Shown here piece by piece: positions 37,032-46,081 of a stretch of 64,000 bases of DNA; within the stretch, counting starts at the first letter, position 1, and the number at the start of each line of letters is the position of its first letter. Source of the DNA: JACCZX01 sp963786295 (lineage in GTDB: Bacteria; Pseudomonadota; Gammaproteobacteria; Burkholderiales; Burkholderiaceae_F); assembly GCA_963786295.1 (NCBI GenBank), contig CAWAYV010000027.1:62001-126000 (forward strand), in the 5' to 3' direction. Both the position numbers and the translations under genes were made by a program. The notes beneath the pieces are model-generated. The model was not told the origin of the DNA. It made no database searches and saw nothing but the letters and a program-made list of their open reading frames with translations.

Positions 37032-38721
37032 ATGATGATGGACCGGTTCTGGCTAAAGAACTATCCGCAGGGCGTGCCGGCGGACATCGATCCAAGTCGA
37101 TACAAGTCACTGATCCAGCTGTTCGACGAAGCATTCAAGAAGTACAGCGGCCAAGGTGCCTACAGCTTCATGGGCGCGGAGATGACCTTCGGGCAGCTCG
37201 ACCAGAACTCAGCGGCGATCGGTGCGTGGCTGCAGAGCAAGGGGTTCGCCAAGGGCACGCGGGTCGCGATCATGATGCCGAACGTACTGCAGTATCCGGT
37301 CGCCATGGCCGGCGTGCTGCGAGCGGGATACACGGTGGTCAACGTCAATCCGCTGTACACGCCGCGCGAGCTCGAGCATCAGCTGAAAGACTCGGGCGCC
37401 GAGGCGATTTTCATTCTCGAAAACTTTGCGACCACCTTGCAGCAGGTGATCGACAAGGTGCCGACCAAGACCGTCGTCGTGTGCGCGATGGGCGACATGC
37501 TGCCTTTCCCCAAGAGCCTGATCGTCAACTTCGTCGTGCGCAACGTGAAGAAAATGGTGCCGGCGTTTTCATTGCCGAACGCGCTGCGCTGGAACGATGT
37601 GCTGGCAGACGGCATGAAGATGAATCTGAAACAGGTCGAATGCAGCCATGGCGACGTCGCTTTCCTGCAGTACACCGGAGGTACGACCGGCGTCAGCAAA
37701 GGCGCCACGCTGACTCACAAGAACGTGATCGCCAACATGCTGCAGGCGGAAGCCTGGTATCAGCCAGCGCTCGCGAAACTGAAGCCCGGCGAACAGATGA
37801 TCACGGTGACCGCGCTGCCGCTGTATCACATCTTCGCGCTGACGTGCTGCGCGCTGTTGTCGATGCGCACCGGCGGCAAGAATTTGCTGATTCCAAATCC
37901 GCGCGATATTCCGGCGTTCGTCAAGGAGCTCGGCAAACACAAGTTCGGCGTGTTTCCGGCGGTCAACACGCTGTTCAACGGGCTGCTGAACAACGACGAC
38001 TTCAAGAAGCTCGATTTCAAGTCGCTGATCTTGTCGCTCGGCGGTGGCATGGCGGTACAAAAGGCCGTGGCGGAAAAGTGGCTGAACGTCACCGGCACGC
38101 CCGATTTGCGAGGCCTACGGCTTGTCGGAGACGTCGCCGGGCGCGACTTGCAATCCAACCAATACGACGAAGTACACCGGCTCGATCGGGCTGCCGATGC
38201 CTTCGACCGACATCGCGATTCTCGATGACGACGGTAAGCAACTGCCGGTCGGAAGTGTCGGCGAGATCGCGATCCGCGGGCCGCAGGTCATGGCGGGTTA
38301 TTGGCAGCGCCCGGACGAGACCGCGAAGGTGATGACACCCGACGGATTTTTCCGCAGCGGCGACATCGGCGTCATGGATGCCGACGGCTACACGAAGATC
38401 GTCGATCGCAAGAAGGACATGATTCTGGTGTCCGGCTTCAACGTGTATCCGAACGAAGTCGAAGGGGTGGTCGCGATGCATCCGGGCGTCCTCGAATGCG
38501 CGGCGATCGGCGTGCCCGACGAAAGCGCAGGCGAAGCGGTGAAACTGTTCGTCGTCAAGAAAGACGCCGCGCTGACCGAGAGGGATATCTCGGAGTTCTG
38601 TAAGGAACACTTAACCGGCTACAAGAAGCCGAAGTACATTGAGTTCCGTTCGGACTTGCCGAAGACCAACGTCGGCAAGATCCTGCGGCGTGAATTGCGC
38701 GACCAGAAGAAAGCGGCATAG
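37032..38721 (+). CDS. fadD: Long-chain fatty acid-CoA ligase (frameshifted)
   Basis: About 560 residues, full-length FadD. From ATG 37032 behind AAGGGAG: DRFWLKNYPQGVPADIDPSR, VNVNPLYTPRELEHQLKDSG, the P-loop FLQYTGGTTGVSKGATLTH, and LPLYHIFALTCCAL. At the CCC run 38100-38102 one extra base breaks the A5 motif; the second frame resumes with EAYGLSETSP in effect, then GLPMPSTDIAILDDDGKQLP, DGFFRSGDIGVMDADGY, DMILVSGFNVYPNEVE and the terminal KTNVGKILRRELRDQ with the catalytic Lys. It activates fatty acids for beta-oxidation or lipid synthesis at the inner membrane. The homopolymer position points to a sequencing error. Confidence 0.9.
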
Positions 38722-38729
38722 GTTCATTG

Positions 38730-39158
38730 ATGAAGCGCTTTGACAGCAAAGATCGCGATGCTCCCGCTGGTACACGCAGCGGCCCGCGTGCACGCGCGGC
38801 GCAGGATCGCAAGTTCGGCGCAGCGAGAGCAAAGCCTCGCGACTTCAGTCGGGCCGATCCGTACCAGCGCGCCGAGCGCCCGCCACGTCCCGGTCCTGCG
38901 CGCGACACGCCTTTCGGCGAGCGTCTGCGAGCGCCCGTGCGTAACGGAGGCATTGCGCTTGATCCCGACGTAGCGCGCGTGTTTCGCGACTCCGAGGCCG
39001 TGAACGAGGCGCTGAGGCTGGTGATTCGACTGGCGCGCACGGTTGGGGGCGGCGTGCGGCCTGCCTTCAATCGAACAGGCGCACCGTCGGGTCCGCGCTT
39101 CCGGGCCGCCTTCCGGCGCGCGGTCGCGAGCGCCGTCGGAACGCTTTGGCCGGGATGA
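38730..39158 (+). CDS. Hypothetical arginine-rich protein
   Basis: 142 residues from ATG 38730, 8 bases after fadD. The first 70 residues are disordered and rich in Arg, Pro and Ala. The middle has a short ordered segment, ALDPDVARVFRDSEAVNEAL, and the rest is again basic. I recall similar short basic hypotheticals in Burkholderiales but no function. The high Arg content suggests nucleic-acid binding, which is only a guess. Possibly cotranscribed with fadD. Confidence 0.6.
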   Translation: MKRFDSKDRDAPAGTRSGPRARAAQDRKFGAARAKPRDFSRADPYQRAERPPRPGPARDTPFGERLRAPVRNGGIALDPDVARVFRDSEAVNEALRLVIRLARTVGGGVRPAFNRTGAPSGPRFRAAFRRAVASAVGTLWPG

Positions 39159-39448
39159 GCGGCCACGGCGCACGTCAGCGCCGCCGGTCCGGCGCGAGCC
39201 GAAGTTCGAAGAGACCGAGTAACGCCTGTAGCGTGATTACGACCGGGTCGTGACAGCATCGCCAAAATAGCCACAGCTCCTTCGCGTAGGCATCGCGCGT
39301 TCTGGCGAATTTGCTCCTTCGCACGGACGAAAATGCAACCCAACGCCGCCGAATTGCGCAAGAATTGCGTGACAGACTGCGCCATCGAGTCGCACCATCG
39401 AGCCTAGTGTTCGTATGGGCGACCCGCGGGGGTCGATCAGGAGCTGGC

Positions 39449-40132
39449 GTGCAAGCAAACCGCAAAATCATCGGATCGTTGCTGGTTCTGCTCGTTGCTG
39501 CTTGCCTGACGGCAGGCTCTGCTTCCGCTCAGGGCGTGGGCGGTGGCCTCAGGCTTGACACACCCGGTACCGGTCTTGAACTGGAGCCTCTGGTCACGGA
39601 GCGCTTCGGCATTCGCGGCCTCGTGACCGGCGGGTCGGTGTTGTACGAGTGGGACGAATCCGGCACTCGCTACGATGGCAAGTCGTTACCGCTTCTTGGC
39701 ACCGGCTTTCTGTTGGCGGACTGGCATCCGTATGCCACGGGTTTCAGACTCTCCGGCGGGCTTGCGTACAGCAACCAGCGCTTCGCGGGAGCCGCGCGGC
39801 TCGGCGCCGGGACGATTAACGGCAGCGGCACGCCTTATTCGTCGGCGCGGGTCGGCTCGCTGGACGGGCGCTTGACTTTTTCAAGAGCCAGCCCCTATCT
39901 GGGCGTCGGATGGGGATTGACGCCGCGCACCGGGTCACGGCTGTATTTCAGTGCCGATTTGGGCGTGATGTATCAGCGGCCAAGCGTTATGTTGATGAGT
40001 AATTGCGGCCCGGCGATGCCGGCCAGCTTGTGCGCACACGACATACGCGCCGAAGAAGCCGAATTTCGCGACGCTGAGGATCACCTGCGCCTTTACCCGG
40101 TGATATCGGTCGGCTTCGGCCTGCGGTTCTAA
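39449..40132 (+). CDS. Outer-membrane beta-barrel-like protein
   Basis: 227 residues from GTG 39449, which has AGGAG 5 bases upstream. A signal peptide (IIGSLLVLLVAACLTAGSASA) precedes a glycine- and aromatic-rich sequence with alternating hydrophobic residues. It ends in VISVGFGLRF, an outer-membrane C-terminal beta-signal with terminal Phe. Segments such as GWGLTPRTGSRLYFSADLGV fit barrel strands. The size suits an 8-stranded OmpW/OprF-like barrel, with two extra Cys near the C-terminus (NCGPAMPASLC). Function is unknown. The stop lies inside a long inverted repeat. Confidence 0.77.
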   Translation: MQANRKIIGSLLVLLVAACLTAGSASAQGVGGGLRLDTPGTGLELEPLVTERFGIRGLVTGGSVLYEWDESGTRYDGKSLPLLGTGFLLADWHPYATGFRLSGGLAYSNQRFAGAARLGAGTINGSGTPYSSARVGSLDGRLTFSRASPYLGVGWGLTPRTGSRLYFSADLGVMYQRPSVMLMSNCGPAMPASLCAHDIRAEEAEFRDAEDHLRLYPVISVGFGLRF

Positions 40133-40256
40133 CGAAGCGCTGCAAAGCTACTGCGCGGGCCGATCTTGCGCCTGCGGTGCTCAACGTAGCGCCGTGTACG
40201 CCTGCGCTCCTCGACGCAACCTCGACCCGCTCGCTACGCTTTTCAGCGCTTCGTTA
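40130..40256. repeat. 13-bp perfect inverted repeat spanning both convergent stops
   Basis: TAACGAAGCGCTG at 40130-40142 and its exact complement CAGCGCTTCGTTA at 40244-40256 flank the 101-bp gap between two convergent genes, and each arm contains one of the two stop codons. Similarity continues for a few more bases. It may act as a bidirectional terminator or be a remnant of a mobile or integron-type recombination site. Confidence 0.6.
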
Positions 40257-40547
40257 ACCAACCGTGCGAGGCACCAGCACCGTGCGCGTGCGCTCGATCA
40301 GCGCGCGACGCAGGCAGCGATAAATCTCCTGTACGTCGAGTTGTTCACCTTCGGATGGACGCAGGCGCACCTGCATGCCGTCGGCGCGTGCTCGAACCCT
40401 GACCGAGGCGGGGGCCGAACTGGCGCCTGAAATGCAGCGCTGGCAGGCGTCGAGCGCGGCCAGTACCGATTCTTGTCGTCCGGCCACACCGGACAACTCG
40501 ATCTGTACTTCGTTAGCCCGCTCACGCACTCGCATCAACATCGCCAT
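40254..40547 (-). CDS. Conserved hypothetical small protein
   Basis: 97 residues: MAMLMRVRERANEVQIELSG, then a helical stretch with two close Cys (LDACQRCIS), and a C-terminal domain LRPSEGEQLDVQEIYRCLRR. There is no signal peptide or membrane segment. The even mixture of helix and strand propensity and its own stop inside the shared inverted repeat favour a real gene, but I do not recognise the family and cannot assign a function. Confidence 0.55.
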   Translation of the reverse strand: MAMLMRVRERANEVQIELSGVAGRQESVLAALDACQRCISGASSAPASVRVRARADGMQVRLRPSEGEQLDVQEIYRCLRRALIERTRTVLVPRTVG

Positions 40548-40674
40548 CTCCAGGCGTTAGTTTCGTTCAACTTTGTGACAGTGCGATTGTTATAGAGAAC
40601 TCGCAATCCGCTGAATGGCCGATTACGCACGCACCCTGCGGACTATTCGACAATGGGCGACGAATGGCCCGCAG

Positions 40675-41295
40675 TTAGCGGCTTAACGCGGCAAGTTGCC
40701 GATCGTGTACCGCTGACAGTGCGATCAAAGCAAACACCGCGCCAAGTCCGGCGCAGAACATGTCCGACTGCGTATCCCACGGGTCGCCCTGCGTGCCGAG
40801 AAACTCCTCGGCGCCTTGACCTAGCGCGAGCGCGGCCCACCATTCGACGAGCTCATAGGTAGCGCTGATGGCGAGTGCAATGCAGATGCACAGGAACGCC
40901 ACCATGCGGCGCCCGCGGGCATAGTTCCCGCGAATCAGGATCTCCCGGGCGACGATGGCAGGTACAAACCCTTGCATCAGATGGCCGAGCTTGTCGTAGG
41001 GATTGCGCGACAGGTCGAATGCCTGCTGCACCCAGGCGCCCAAAGGGACACGCGCGTACGTGTAGGCGCCGCCGAGAATCAGCACCAGCGCATGCGCGAA
41101 AATCAGCACGTAAAGCAGAGTGGTCAGCGGATAGCTGCGACGCGTCACGATCAGGACTGGCAGCGCGATCAGCACCGGTGCAACTTCGAGCAGCCAGGTC
41201 GCGCGGTCATACGGACGCCAGCCCGATACGGCTAATGCGATCAGCGTGGCGAACAGCAGCAGTGCCAGCAATCGATCTCTGTTCTCAGCAGCCAC
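40675..41295 (-). CDS. DUF2238 (YjdF-like) membrane protein
   Basis: A 206-residue integral membrane protein with about six helices. Family marks are YVLIFAHALVLILGGAYTYA, the motif FDLSRNPYDKLGHLMQGFVP between helices, REILIRGNY, ATYELVEWWAAL and the C-terminal FLGTQGDPWDTQSDMFCAGL. Conserved His, Asp and Glu residues within the membrane are a feature of DUF2238. Function is unknown. ATG 41295 is the first start and gives the family's usual length. Confidence 0.87.
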   Translation of the reverse strand: MAAENRDRLLALLLFATLIALAVSGWRPYDRATWLLEVAPVLIALPVLIVTRRSYPLTTLLYVLIFAHALVLILGGAYTYARVPLGAWVQQAFDLSRNPYDKLGHLMQGFVPAIVAREILIRGNYARGRRMVAFLCICIALAISATYELVEWWAALALGQGAEEFLGTQGDPWDTQSDMFCAGLGAVFALIALSAVHDRQLAALSR

Positions 41296-41367
41296 GCTGA
41301 ATCCTCATGTCAATGCGTGCAGCAGCATCTGACAACAACTGGTCACGGCGACTTGCACGTGAGTTTT

Positions 41368-41865
41368 TCATGCAGCCTTCGACGCTGATGGCACATCGAC
41401 AATCTGCGGCGAGTGACCAGTCGCCGCGACGAAGCGCTCGAGATCCGCATGCGAAAGGATCAGCGTCGCGGTGTTGATCAGCGGATGCGCCTGCAGCGCC
41501 GGCGCCGCCCACAGCGCCCGATCGATGACGAATTCGACCGCGCCGCCCGCGTCGTTGCAAAGAGCGAGCAGGCTGACCGATCCGGGGGTGATGCCAAGGC
41601 ACTTTTGCAACCGGTCAGGCGATGCGAATCCCAGCCGGCCCGCACCAAGAATCGTCCCCAGCGCGTTGAGATCGACGGCGACGTCATGGCGCACGGTCAC
41701 GAGGAAATGACGCAGCCCCTTCCTGTCGCGCAGGAATAGGTTCTTCGTCTTGGCACCAGGCAGCCGAGGCACAAGGCGTTCGGATTCCTCTACCGTCATC
41801 ACCGGCGCGTGCTCGTGGCGCTCCGCACGAATGCCGCGTTCACGCAAGAAGGCCTCAATATCCAT
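41368..41865 (-). CDS. Prolyl-tRNA deacylase / YbaK-ProX family editing protein
   Basis: A 165-residue YbaK/ProX (PrdX) domain from ATG 41865 (MDIEAFLRERGIRAERHEHA). The core shows MTVEESERLVPRLPGAKTKN, LFLRDRKGLRHFLVTV, FASPDRLQKCLGITPGSVSL and HPLINTATLILSHADLERFV, all characteristic. It acts in the cytosol to hydrolyse mischarged alanyl-tRNA(Pro) or related species. The ORF is open 42 codons upstream, but those are arginine-rich and lack family similarity. It is divergent from the aminotransferase, with a 244-bp gap containing no other gene. Confidence 0.9.
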   Translation of the reverse strand: MDIEAFLRERGIRAERHEHAPVMTVEESERLVPRLPGAKTKNLFLRDRKGLRHFLVTVRHDVAVDLNALGTILGAGRLGFASPDRLQKCLGITPGSVSLLALCNDAGGAVEFVIDRALWAAPALQAHPLINTATLILSHADLERFVAATGHSPQIVDVPSASKAA

Positions 41866-42109
41866 CAAGGTCTCGGCAACATCGGCAGTTCGCGACGTCC
41901 GAGAACTCGTCAAGGCGGCCGGTCGCCGCCGAGCCACCTTCCCAGCAGCCCGCGACATCATTGCGCGCGCGCAATGCCGAGACGATGGCATCCTTGACCT
42001 GGCGACGGTAGGTATTCGGCGTCATTTACGGGACGTGGGCGATCGAGCAAGACAGTGTAAGAATGCGGCGCGGCATCAGACAAGCAGCCTGCCATTGCAG
42101 AGTGGATGG

Positions 42110-43465
42110 ATGGACATGACGACGGAAAACGAAGCAACGCACAGTTTTCGCGACAATCTGATTCGATACGGCGGCGACGTCTACCCGGAAATCGTGGAGA
42201 AGGCGCAAGGGTGCTATGTCTGGGACGCCACCGGCAAAAAAATTCTGGACTTCACGTCGGGCCAGATGTGTGCCACCGTCGGACACAGCCATCCGAATAT
42301 CGTGGCCGCGATCAAGAAGAGCTGCGATACCGCACTGCATCTGTTTTCGGGAATGATCCCGCGCAGCGTCGTTCAACTCGCAGAGGCGTTATCGAGAATC
42401 GTTCCCAGACCGCTGCGGAAATCGCTTCTGCTGAACACCGGCAGCGAAAGCAACGAAGCCGCACTCAAGATGGCCAAGCTGTACACGGGCGGGTTCGAAG
42501 TGATTGGGCTTGGCGGCTCGTGGCATGGTGTCACCGGCAATTCAGGCTCGGTCTCGTTCGCCAGCGATCGCAAGGGGTACGGTCCCGGCATGCCCGGTAC
42601 GTTCGTGATCCCCGAGCCGAATGCCTATCGCTGCCCGGTCAAGCACTGCCGTGACCGATGCGACCGCACGTGCATGAAGATCGGCTTCGAGATGTACGAC
42701 ATGCAGTCGGCGGGTGCACCAGCGGCTGTCATCGCGGAACCGGTGATCAGCGCCGGCGGCGTGCTCGTTCCGCCCGATGGCTACTTCGATGCGCTGCGGG
42801 CGGAAGCAAAAAAGCGCGGCATGCTGCTGATCTTCGACGAAGCACAGACGGCGTTCGGCCGCCTTGGCCACTGGTTCGCGGCGACGCATCTGCAGGTGAC
42901 GCCGGACATCATGACCGTGTCGAAAACGCTTGGGGGTGGCATGCCGTTGGCCGCCGTTATCACGAATGACGAGGTCGAAGATGTCTGTCATCGGCGCGGC
43001 TTCGCGTTCTATACGTCGCATGTGTCCGACCCACTGCCGTCGGCCGTCGGCTTGGCTGTGCTCGAAACGATCGAAAGCGAACACCTTCTGCAACGCAGCC
43101 GCGACATGGGTGATTACCTCGCTGGTGGGCTGCGTGAATTGCAGAGTCGGCACGAAGAGATCGGCGATGTGCGCGGGATGGGCCTGCTGCGTGGAATCGA
43201 ACTGGTGCGCGATCGCGAGACGCGCGAGCCACATCACGAGCTCGGTGCGCTGACCACGCAGCGATGCCTGGAACTGGGACTCAGCATGAACATCCGCCGC
43301 CGGCCCGAGCGCGGTTCCGTGTGGCGCATCGCGCCGCCGTTGACGGTGACCAAGGCGGACATCGATCTCGCAATGACCATTTTCGATCAGGCATTGGTGG
43401 AAACCAAGGATGCGCTGGCTGCGCGGTCTACAGCGGGGAAAACGCTAGCGCGACGAATCGCGTGA
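42110..43465 (+). CDS. Class-III PLP aminotransferase (2,2-dialkylglycine decarboxylase-like)
   Basis: 451 residues from ATG 42110. Class-III motifs: CYVWDATGKKILDFTSGQMC, LLLNTGSESNEAALKMAKLY, GLGGSWHGVTGNSGSVSFAS, AAVIAEPVISAGGVLVPPDGYF, LLIFDEAQTAFGRLG (PLP Asp) and MTVSKTLGGGMPLAAVI (Schiff-base Lys). A cysteine-rich insert, RCPVKHCRDRCDRTC, lies between the substrate and cofactor domains. It catalyses transamination, or decarboxylation-coupled transamination, of an amino acid. Its place ahead of an amino-acid transporter and sarcosine oxidase suggests a role in the same catabolic path. The substrate is unknown. Confidence 0.87.
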   Translation: MDMTTENEATHSFRDNLIRYGGDVYPEIVEKAQGCYVWDATGKKILDFTSGQMCATVGHSHPNIVAAIKKSCDTALHLFSGMIPRSVVQLAEALSRIVPRPLRKSLLLNTGSESNEAALKMAKLYTGGFEVIGLGGSWHGVTGNSGSVSFASDRKGYGPGMPGTFVIPEPNAYRCPVKHCRDRCDRTCMKIGFEMYDMQSAGAPAAVIAEPVISAGGVLVPPDGYFDALRAEAKKRGMLLIFDEAQTAFGRLGHWFAATHLQVTPDIMTVSKTLGGGMPLAAVITNDEVEDVCHRRGFAFYTSHVSDPLPSAVGLAVLETIESEHLLQRSRDMGDYLAGGLRELQSRHEEIGDVRGMGLLRGIELVRDRETREPHHELGALTTQRCLELGLSMNIRRRPERGSVWRIAPPLTVTKADIDLAMTIFDQALVETKDALAARSTAGKTLARRIA

Positions 43466-43507
43466 GAACGTTGACGGCTGGCGCGGTGCGGCGCATTGTT
43501 CACACCG

Positions 43508-43521
43508 GTTGATGCATCAAC
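43508..43521. promoter_or_regulatory. Perfect 14-bp palindrome, candidate operator
   Basis: GTTGATGCATCAAC is its own reverse complement and lies 39 bases before the ATG of the amino-acid binding protein, in the only sizeable gap (95 bp) between the aminotransferase and the transporter/sox genes. Length and position suit a dimeric repressor such as a GntR- or LysR-type protein. No regulator gene is in view. Confidence 0.45.
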
Positions 43522-43560
43522 GGTTCCGAAGACAAATTTCATCAAGGGTGAGGAAGAGAC

Positions 43561-44367
43561 ATGTTGAAGAAACTTATTTGTGTGGTGGCCGCCGGCCTGA
43601 CGCTCAGCGTGATGGGAATCACGGTGGCGCGCGCGGGCGTTTTGGACGATGTCAAGAAGAAAGGCGTTTTGGTCGTGGGCACGAAGGCCGACTACCGGCC
43701 GTTCGGTTACCTCGATCCGTCGGGCAAGATCGTCGGCTTAGAGGCGGACCTGGCGGCGGATGTGGCGAAGCGGCTGGGGGTCAAGCTGGAGCTCGTGCCG
43801 GTCGTCGCATCCAACCGGATCCAGTTTCTGCAGCAAGGCAAGATCGATCTGATGATCGCTACGACCAGCGACACACCGGATCGCCGCAAGATCGTCGACT
43901 TCGTCGACCCCAACTACTATGGGTCGGGCCTCAACGTGCTGGCGCCGAAGTCCGCGCGCATAACGGGCTGGGACCAGCTCAAAGGCAAGAAGGTGTGCCT
44001 GATCCAGGGGGCGTTCTATAACAAGGAACTGCAGGAAAAGTACGGCGTCGATGGCGTGGCCTTTCCAGGCACTGCGGAGGTCTATACGGCGCTCAGAAAC
44101 GGCAACTGCCTCGCATTCGCGTACGACGACACGGCGATTGTCGGCGAAATGCTGAAGCCCGAATGGAGCGCTTACGAAATGCCGCTCGATTCGATCCTCT
44201 TCGTGCCCTGGGGCATTGCAGTCAAGCAGGGTGAAAAGGACTTGGTCGAATTCATGGCGAAGACAACGATCGACTGGCACAAGACCGGCTTTATTCAGCA
44301 ACTTGAAAAGAAGTGGGGCATCAAGCCCACCAAGTTTGCGCAGGATATGAACGCCAAATACAAATAG
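43561..44367 (+). CDS. Amino-acid ABC transporter substrate-binding protein
   Basis: A 268-residue family-3 periplasmic binding protein. Signal peptide ending ITVARA; then LDDVKKKGVLVVGTKADYRP, the ligand-site pattern FGYLDPSGKIVGLEADLAAD, RIQFLQQGKIDLMIATTSDT (ligand Arg/Asp region), GKKVCLIQGAFYNKE and FAYDDTAIVGEML. Such proteins bind polar or N-modified amino acids. It is the first gene of a complete importer (SBP, two permeases, ATPase) that runs without gaps into sarcosine oxidase. GAGGA precedes ATG 43561. Confidence 0.92.
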   Translation: MLKKLICVVAAGLTLSVMGITVARAGVLDDVKKKGVLVVGTKADYRPFGYLDPSGKIVGLEADLAADVAKRLGVKLELVPVVASNRIQFLQQGKIDLMIATTSDTPDRRKIVDFVDPNYYGSGLNVLAPKSARITGWDQLKGKKVCLIQGAFYNKELQEKYGVDGVAFPGTAEVYTALRNGNCLAFAYDDTAIVGEMLKPEWSAYEMPLDSILFVPWGIAVKQGEKDLVEFMAKTTIDWHKTGFIQQLEKKWGIKPTKFAQDMNAKYK

Positions 44368-44450
44368 CCGTCGGCGCGAAGCGGCAGGCCAAGGCGCGGC
44401 GACATCGTGCCTGGCCTGGTCCGGGTAATCGTCTCTGACTGAGAGGGCCG

Positions 44451-45194
44451 ATGCAGTCGTTGTGGGATTGGTTCCGTGCGTTGAACGATGCGACCGGAAT
44501 CAATCTCACAATCTTTTACGATTCGTTCGATCGTCGCCGCTTTGTCAGCGGCTTTTTGATGACGCTCCGGCTGGCGGCGATTTGCATCGTTGCGAGCGTG
44601 CTGATCGGAATCGTTGGTGCCTGGCTTCAAGGCTCCCGCTTGCGGCTGACCCGCAGCATCGTGCACTGGTACATCCAGTTTTTTCGCAACACGCCGCCAC
44701 TGGTCCAGATTTACTTTTTCTACTTTGGCATCGGCAGCCTACTGACTGCGACCGGAGCGAGCGGCACCGCGGTGCCGGTCGTGAGCAACGTCACGTGGGC
44801 GATCGTGTCGCTGTCTTTTTTCGCCGGCGCGTTCAATGTCGAGATTTTCCGCTCAGGAGTCGAAGCCGTACCGAAAACGACGATCGAGGCGGCCGAATCG
44901 CTCGGGTTCAGCCGCACGCGCACGTATCTGTTCATCGTGCTGCCGCTGGCGTTTCGCATCAGCCTGCCTGCGCTGAACAACAACCTGGTCAACCTGGTCA
45001 AGACGACGACGCTGACGTACGCGATCGCCGTGCCGGAGATGTTGTATGTCTCGAGCCAGATCTGGTCGGATGCACTGAACGTACCGGTCATGATGAACGT
45101 GTTGCTGCTCTCGTACTTCTTGCTGGTTGGATTTCTCGTGTGGGTGATGCACCGCTGGGAACGCGCCATCAAGGTGCCGGGGTTTGGCACATGA
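44451..45194 (+). CDS. Amino-acid ABC transporter permease (HisM/GlnP family), first
   Basis: A 247-residue inner-membrane permease with about five helices. RRRFVSGFLMTLRLAAICIV opens the transporter domain; FFRNTPPLVQIYFFYFG is the family motif, and the EAA loop reads AVPKTTIEAAESLGFSRTRT. It is followed by LPLAFRISLPALNNNLVNLV. Its stop overlaps the ATG of the second permease (ATGA at 45191-45194), indicating coupling and a heterodimeric channel. Confidence 0.92.
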   Translation: MQSLWDWFRALNDATGINLTIFYDSFDRRRFVSGFLMTLRLAAICIVASVLIGIVGAWLQGSRLRLTRSIVHWYIQFFRNTPPLVQIYFFYFGIGSLLTATGASGTAVPVVSNVTWAIVSLSFFAGAFNVEIFRSGVEAVPKTTIEAAESLGFSRTRTYLFIVLPLAFRISLPALNNNLVNLVKTTTLTYAIAVPEMLYVSSQIWSDALNVPVMMNVLLLSYFLLVGFLVWVMHRWERAIKVPGFGT

Positions 45195-46081
45195 GCCGCA
45201 GGCGCTGGAACCAGACGCTGCCGCAAGCGACCGACCTGCCGGTGCTGATGCCGTCGGCGACGCAAATCGCGCGTTCGGCGACCGCTGAGCGCGTGTCCGG
45301 CTTTTTCACGCTGCGGCTTCGGCCGGCACACGGCGCGGCGCTGCTGCTGCTGTTCCTGATCGGCTGCGGCGTTGCGCAGGCGCAGGCTGAGCCCGGGCAT
45401 CCTTCGATTCTGGCGACGATCTGGAAGTGGACGCCGTTGCTGCTCGGTGGCTTCCTGTTCAATCTTGCGATCAGTGCCGTGGCGATGACGTTGGGAACAC
45501 TGGCAGGAATGTTCCTGGGATTCGCGCAGATTTCGCTGCTGCCGCCGGTCAGGAAAGGCGCGTGGTTCACAACGCACTTCTTTCGCAACGCACCCTGGCT
45601 TGTGCTGCTGTTCTATTGCATGTTTCTGTTGCCGTTCCAGGTCACTGTATTTGGCATCACGGTTCCGATTCCGGACTGGATCAAAGCAACACTTGGTCTG
45701 GCGCTACCGGTGATGGCGAACGTGTCGGAGATCGTGCGCGGTGCCGTGCAGTCGATCCCGACCGCGCAATGGGAATCGGCCGCGTCGCTGGCATTCAATC
45801 GCCGGCAGACGATGTGGATGATCATCGTGCCTCAATGCATCAAGCGCATGTTGCCGCCGTGGATGAATCTGTACGCGATCCTCACAATGGCGACCGTGCT
45901 GACATCGATCGTCGGTGTTGCAGAGATGATGACGCTGACGGGCAGGGTGTTGAGCGCCGAGAGCCGGCCGGGGCTGTTGCTGGCGTTCTACAGCTACGTG
46001 CTGTTCTGGTTCTTCCTGTACTGCTACCCGATCGCGCGCTGGACCGTGCGTTTGGAAGCGAAATATGCCGTCAATCACTGA
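45191..46081 (+). CDS. Amino-acid ABC transporter permease, second
   Basis: 296 residues from ATG 45191. A short N-terminal tail of about 50 residues precedes the first helix, LLLLFLIGCGVAQAQAEP. The transporter core has LLGGFLFNLAISAVAMTLGT, HFFRNAPWLVLLFYCMFLLP and the EAA loop IVRGAVQSIPTAQWESAASL. Its long external N-terminus is typical of the second partner in polar amino-acid importers. The stop is followed without a gap by the start of the ATPase gene. Confidence 0.9.
   Translation: MSRRRWNQTLPQATDLPVLMPSATQIARSATAERVSGFFTLRLRPAHGAALLLLFLIGCGVAQAQAEPGHPSILATIWKWTPLLLGGFLFNLAISAVAMTLGTLAGMFLGFAQISLLPPVRKGAWFTTHFFRNAPWLVLLFYCMFLLPFQVTVFGITVPIPDWIKATLGLALPVMANVSEIVRGAVQSIPTAQWESAASLAFNRRQTMWMIIVPQCIKRMLPPWMNLYAILTMATVLTSIVGVAEMMTLTGRVLSAESRPGLLLAFYSYVLFWFFLYCYPIARWTVRLEAKYAVNH

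Noticed and set aside
38555..39385. Long minus-strand ORF of 276 codons opposite the arginine-rich gene
   Set aside because: Very rich in Arg/Ser/Ala with no domain and overlapping the clear end of fadD; it looks like a high-GC shadow frame.
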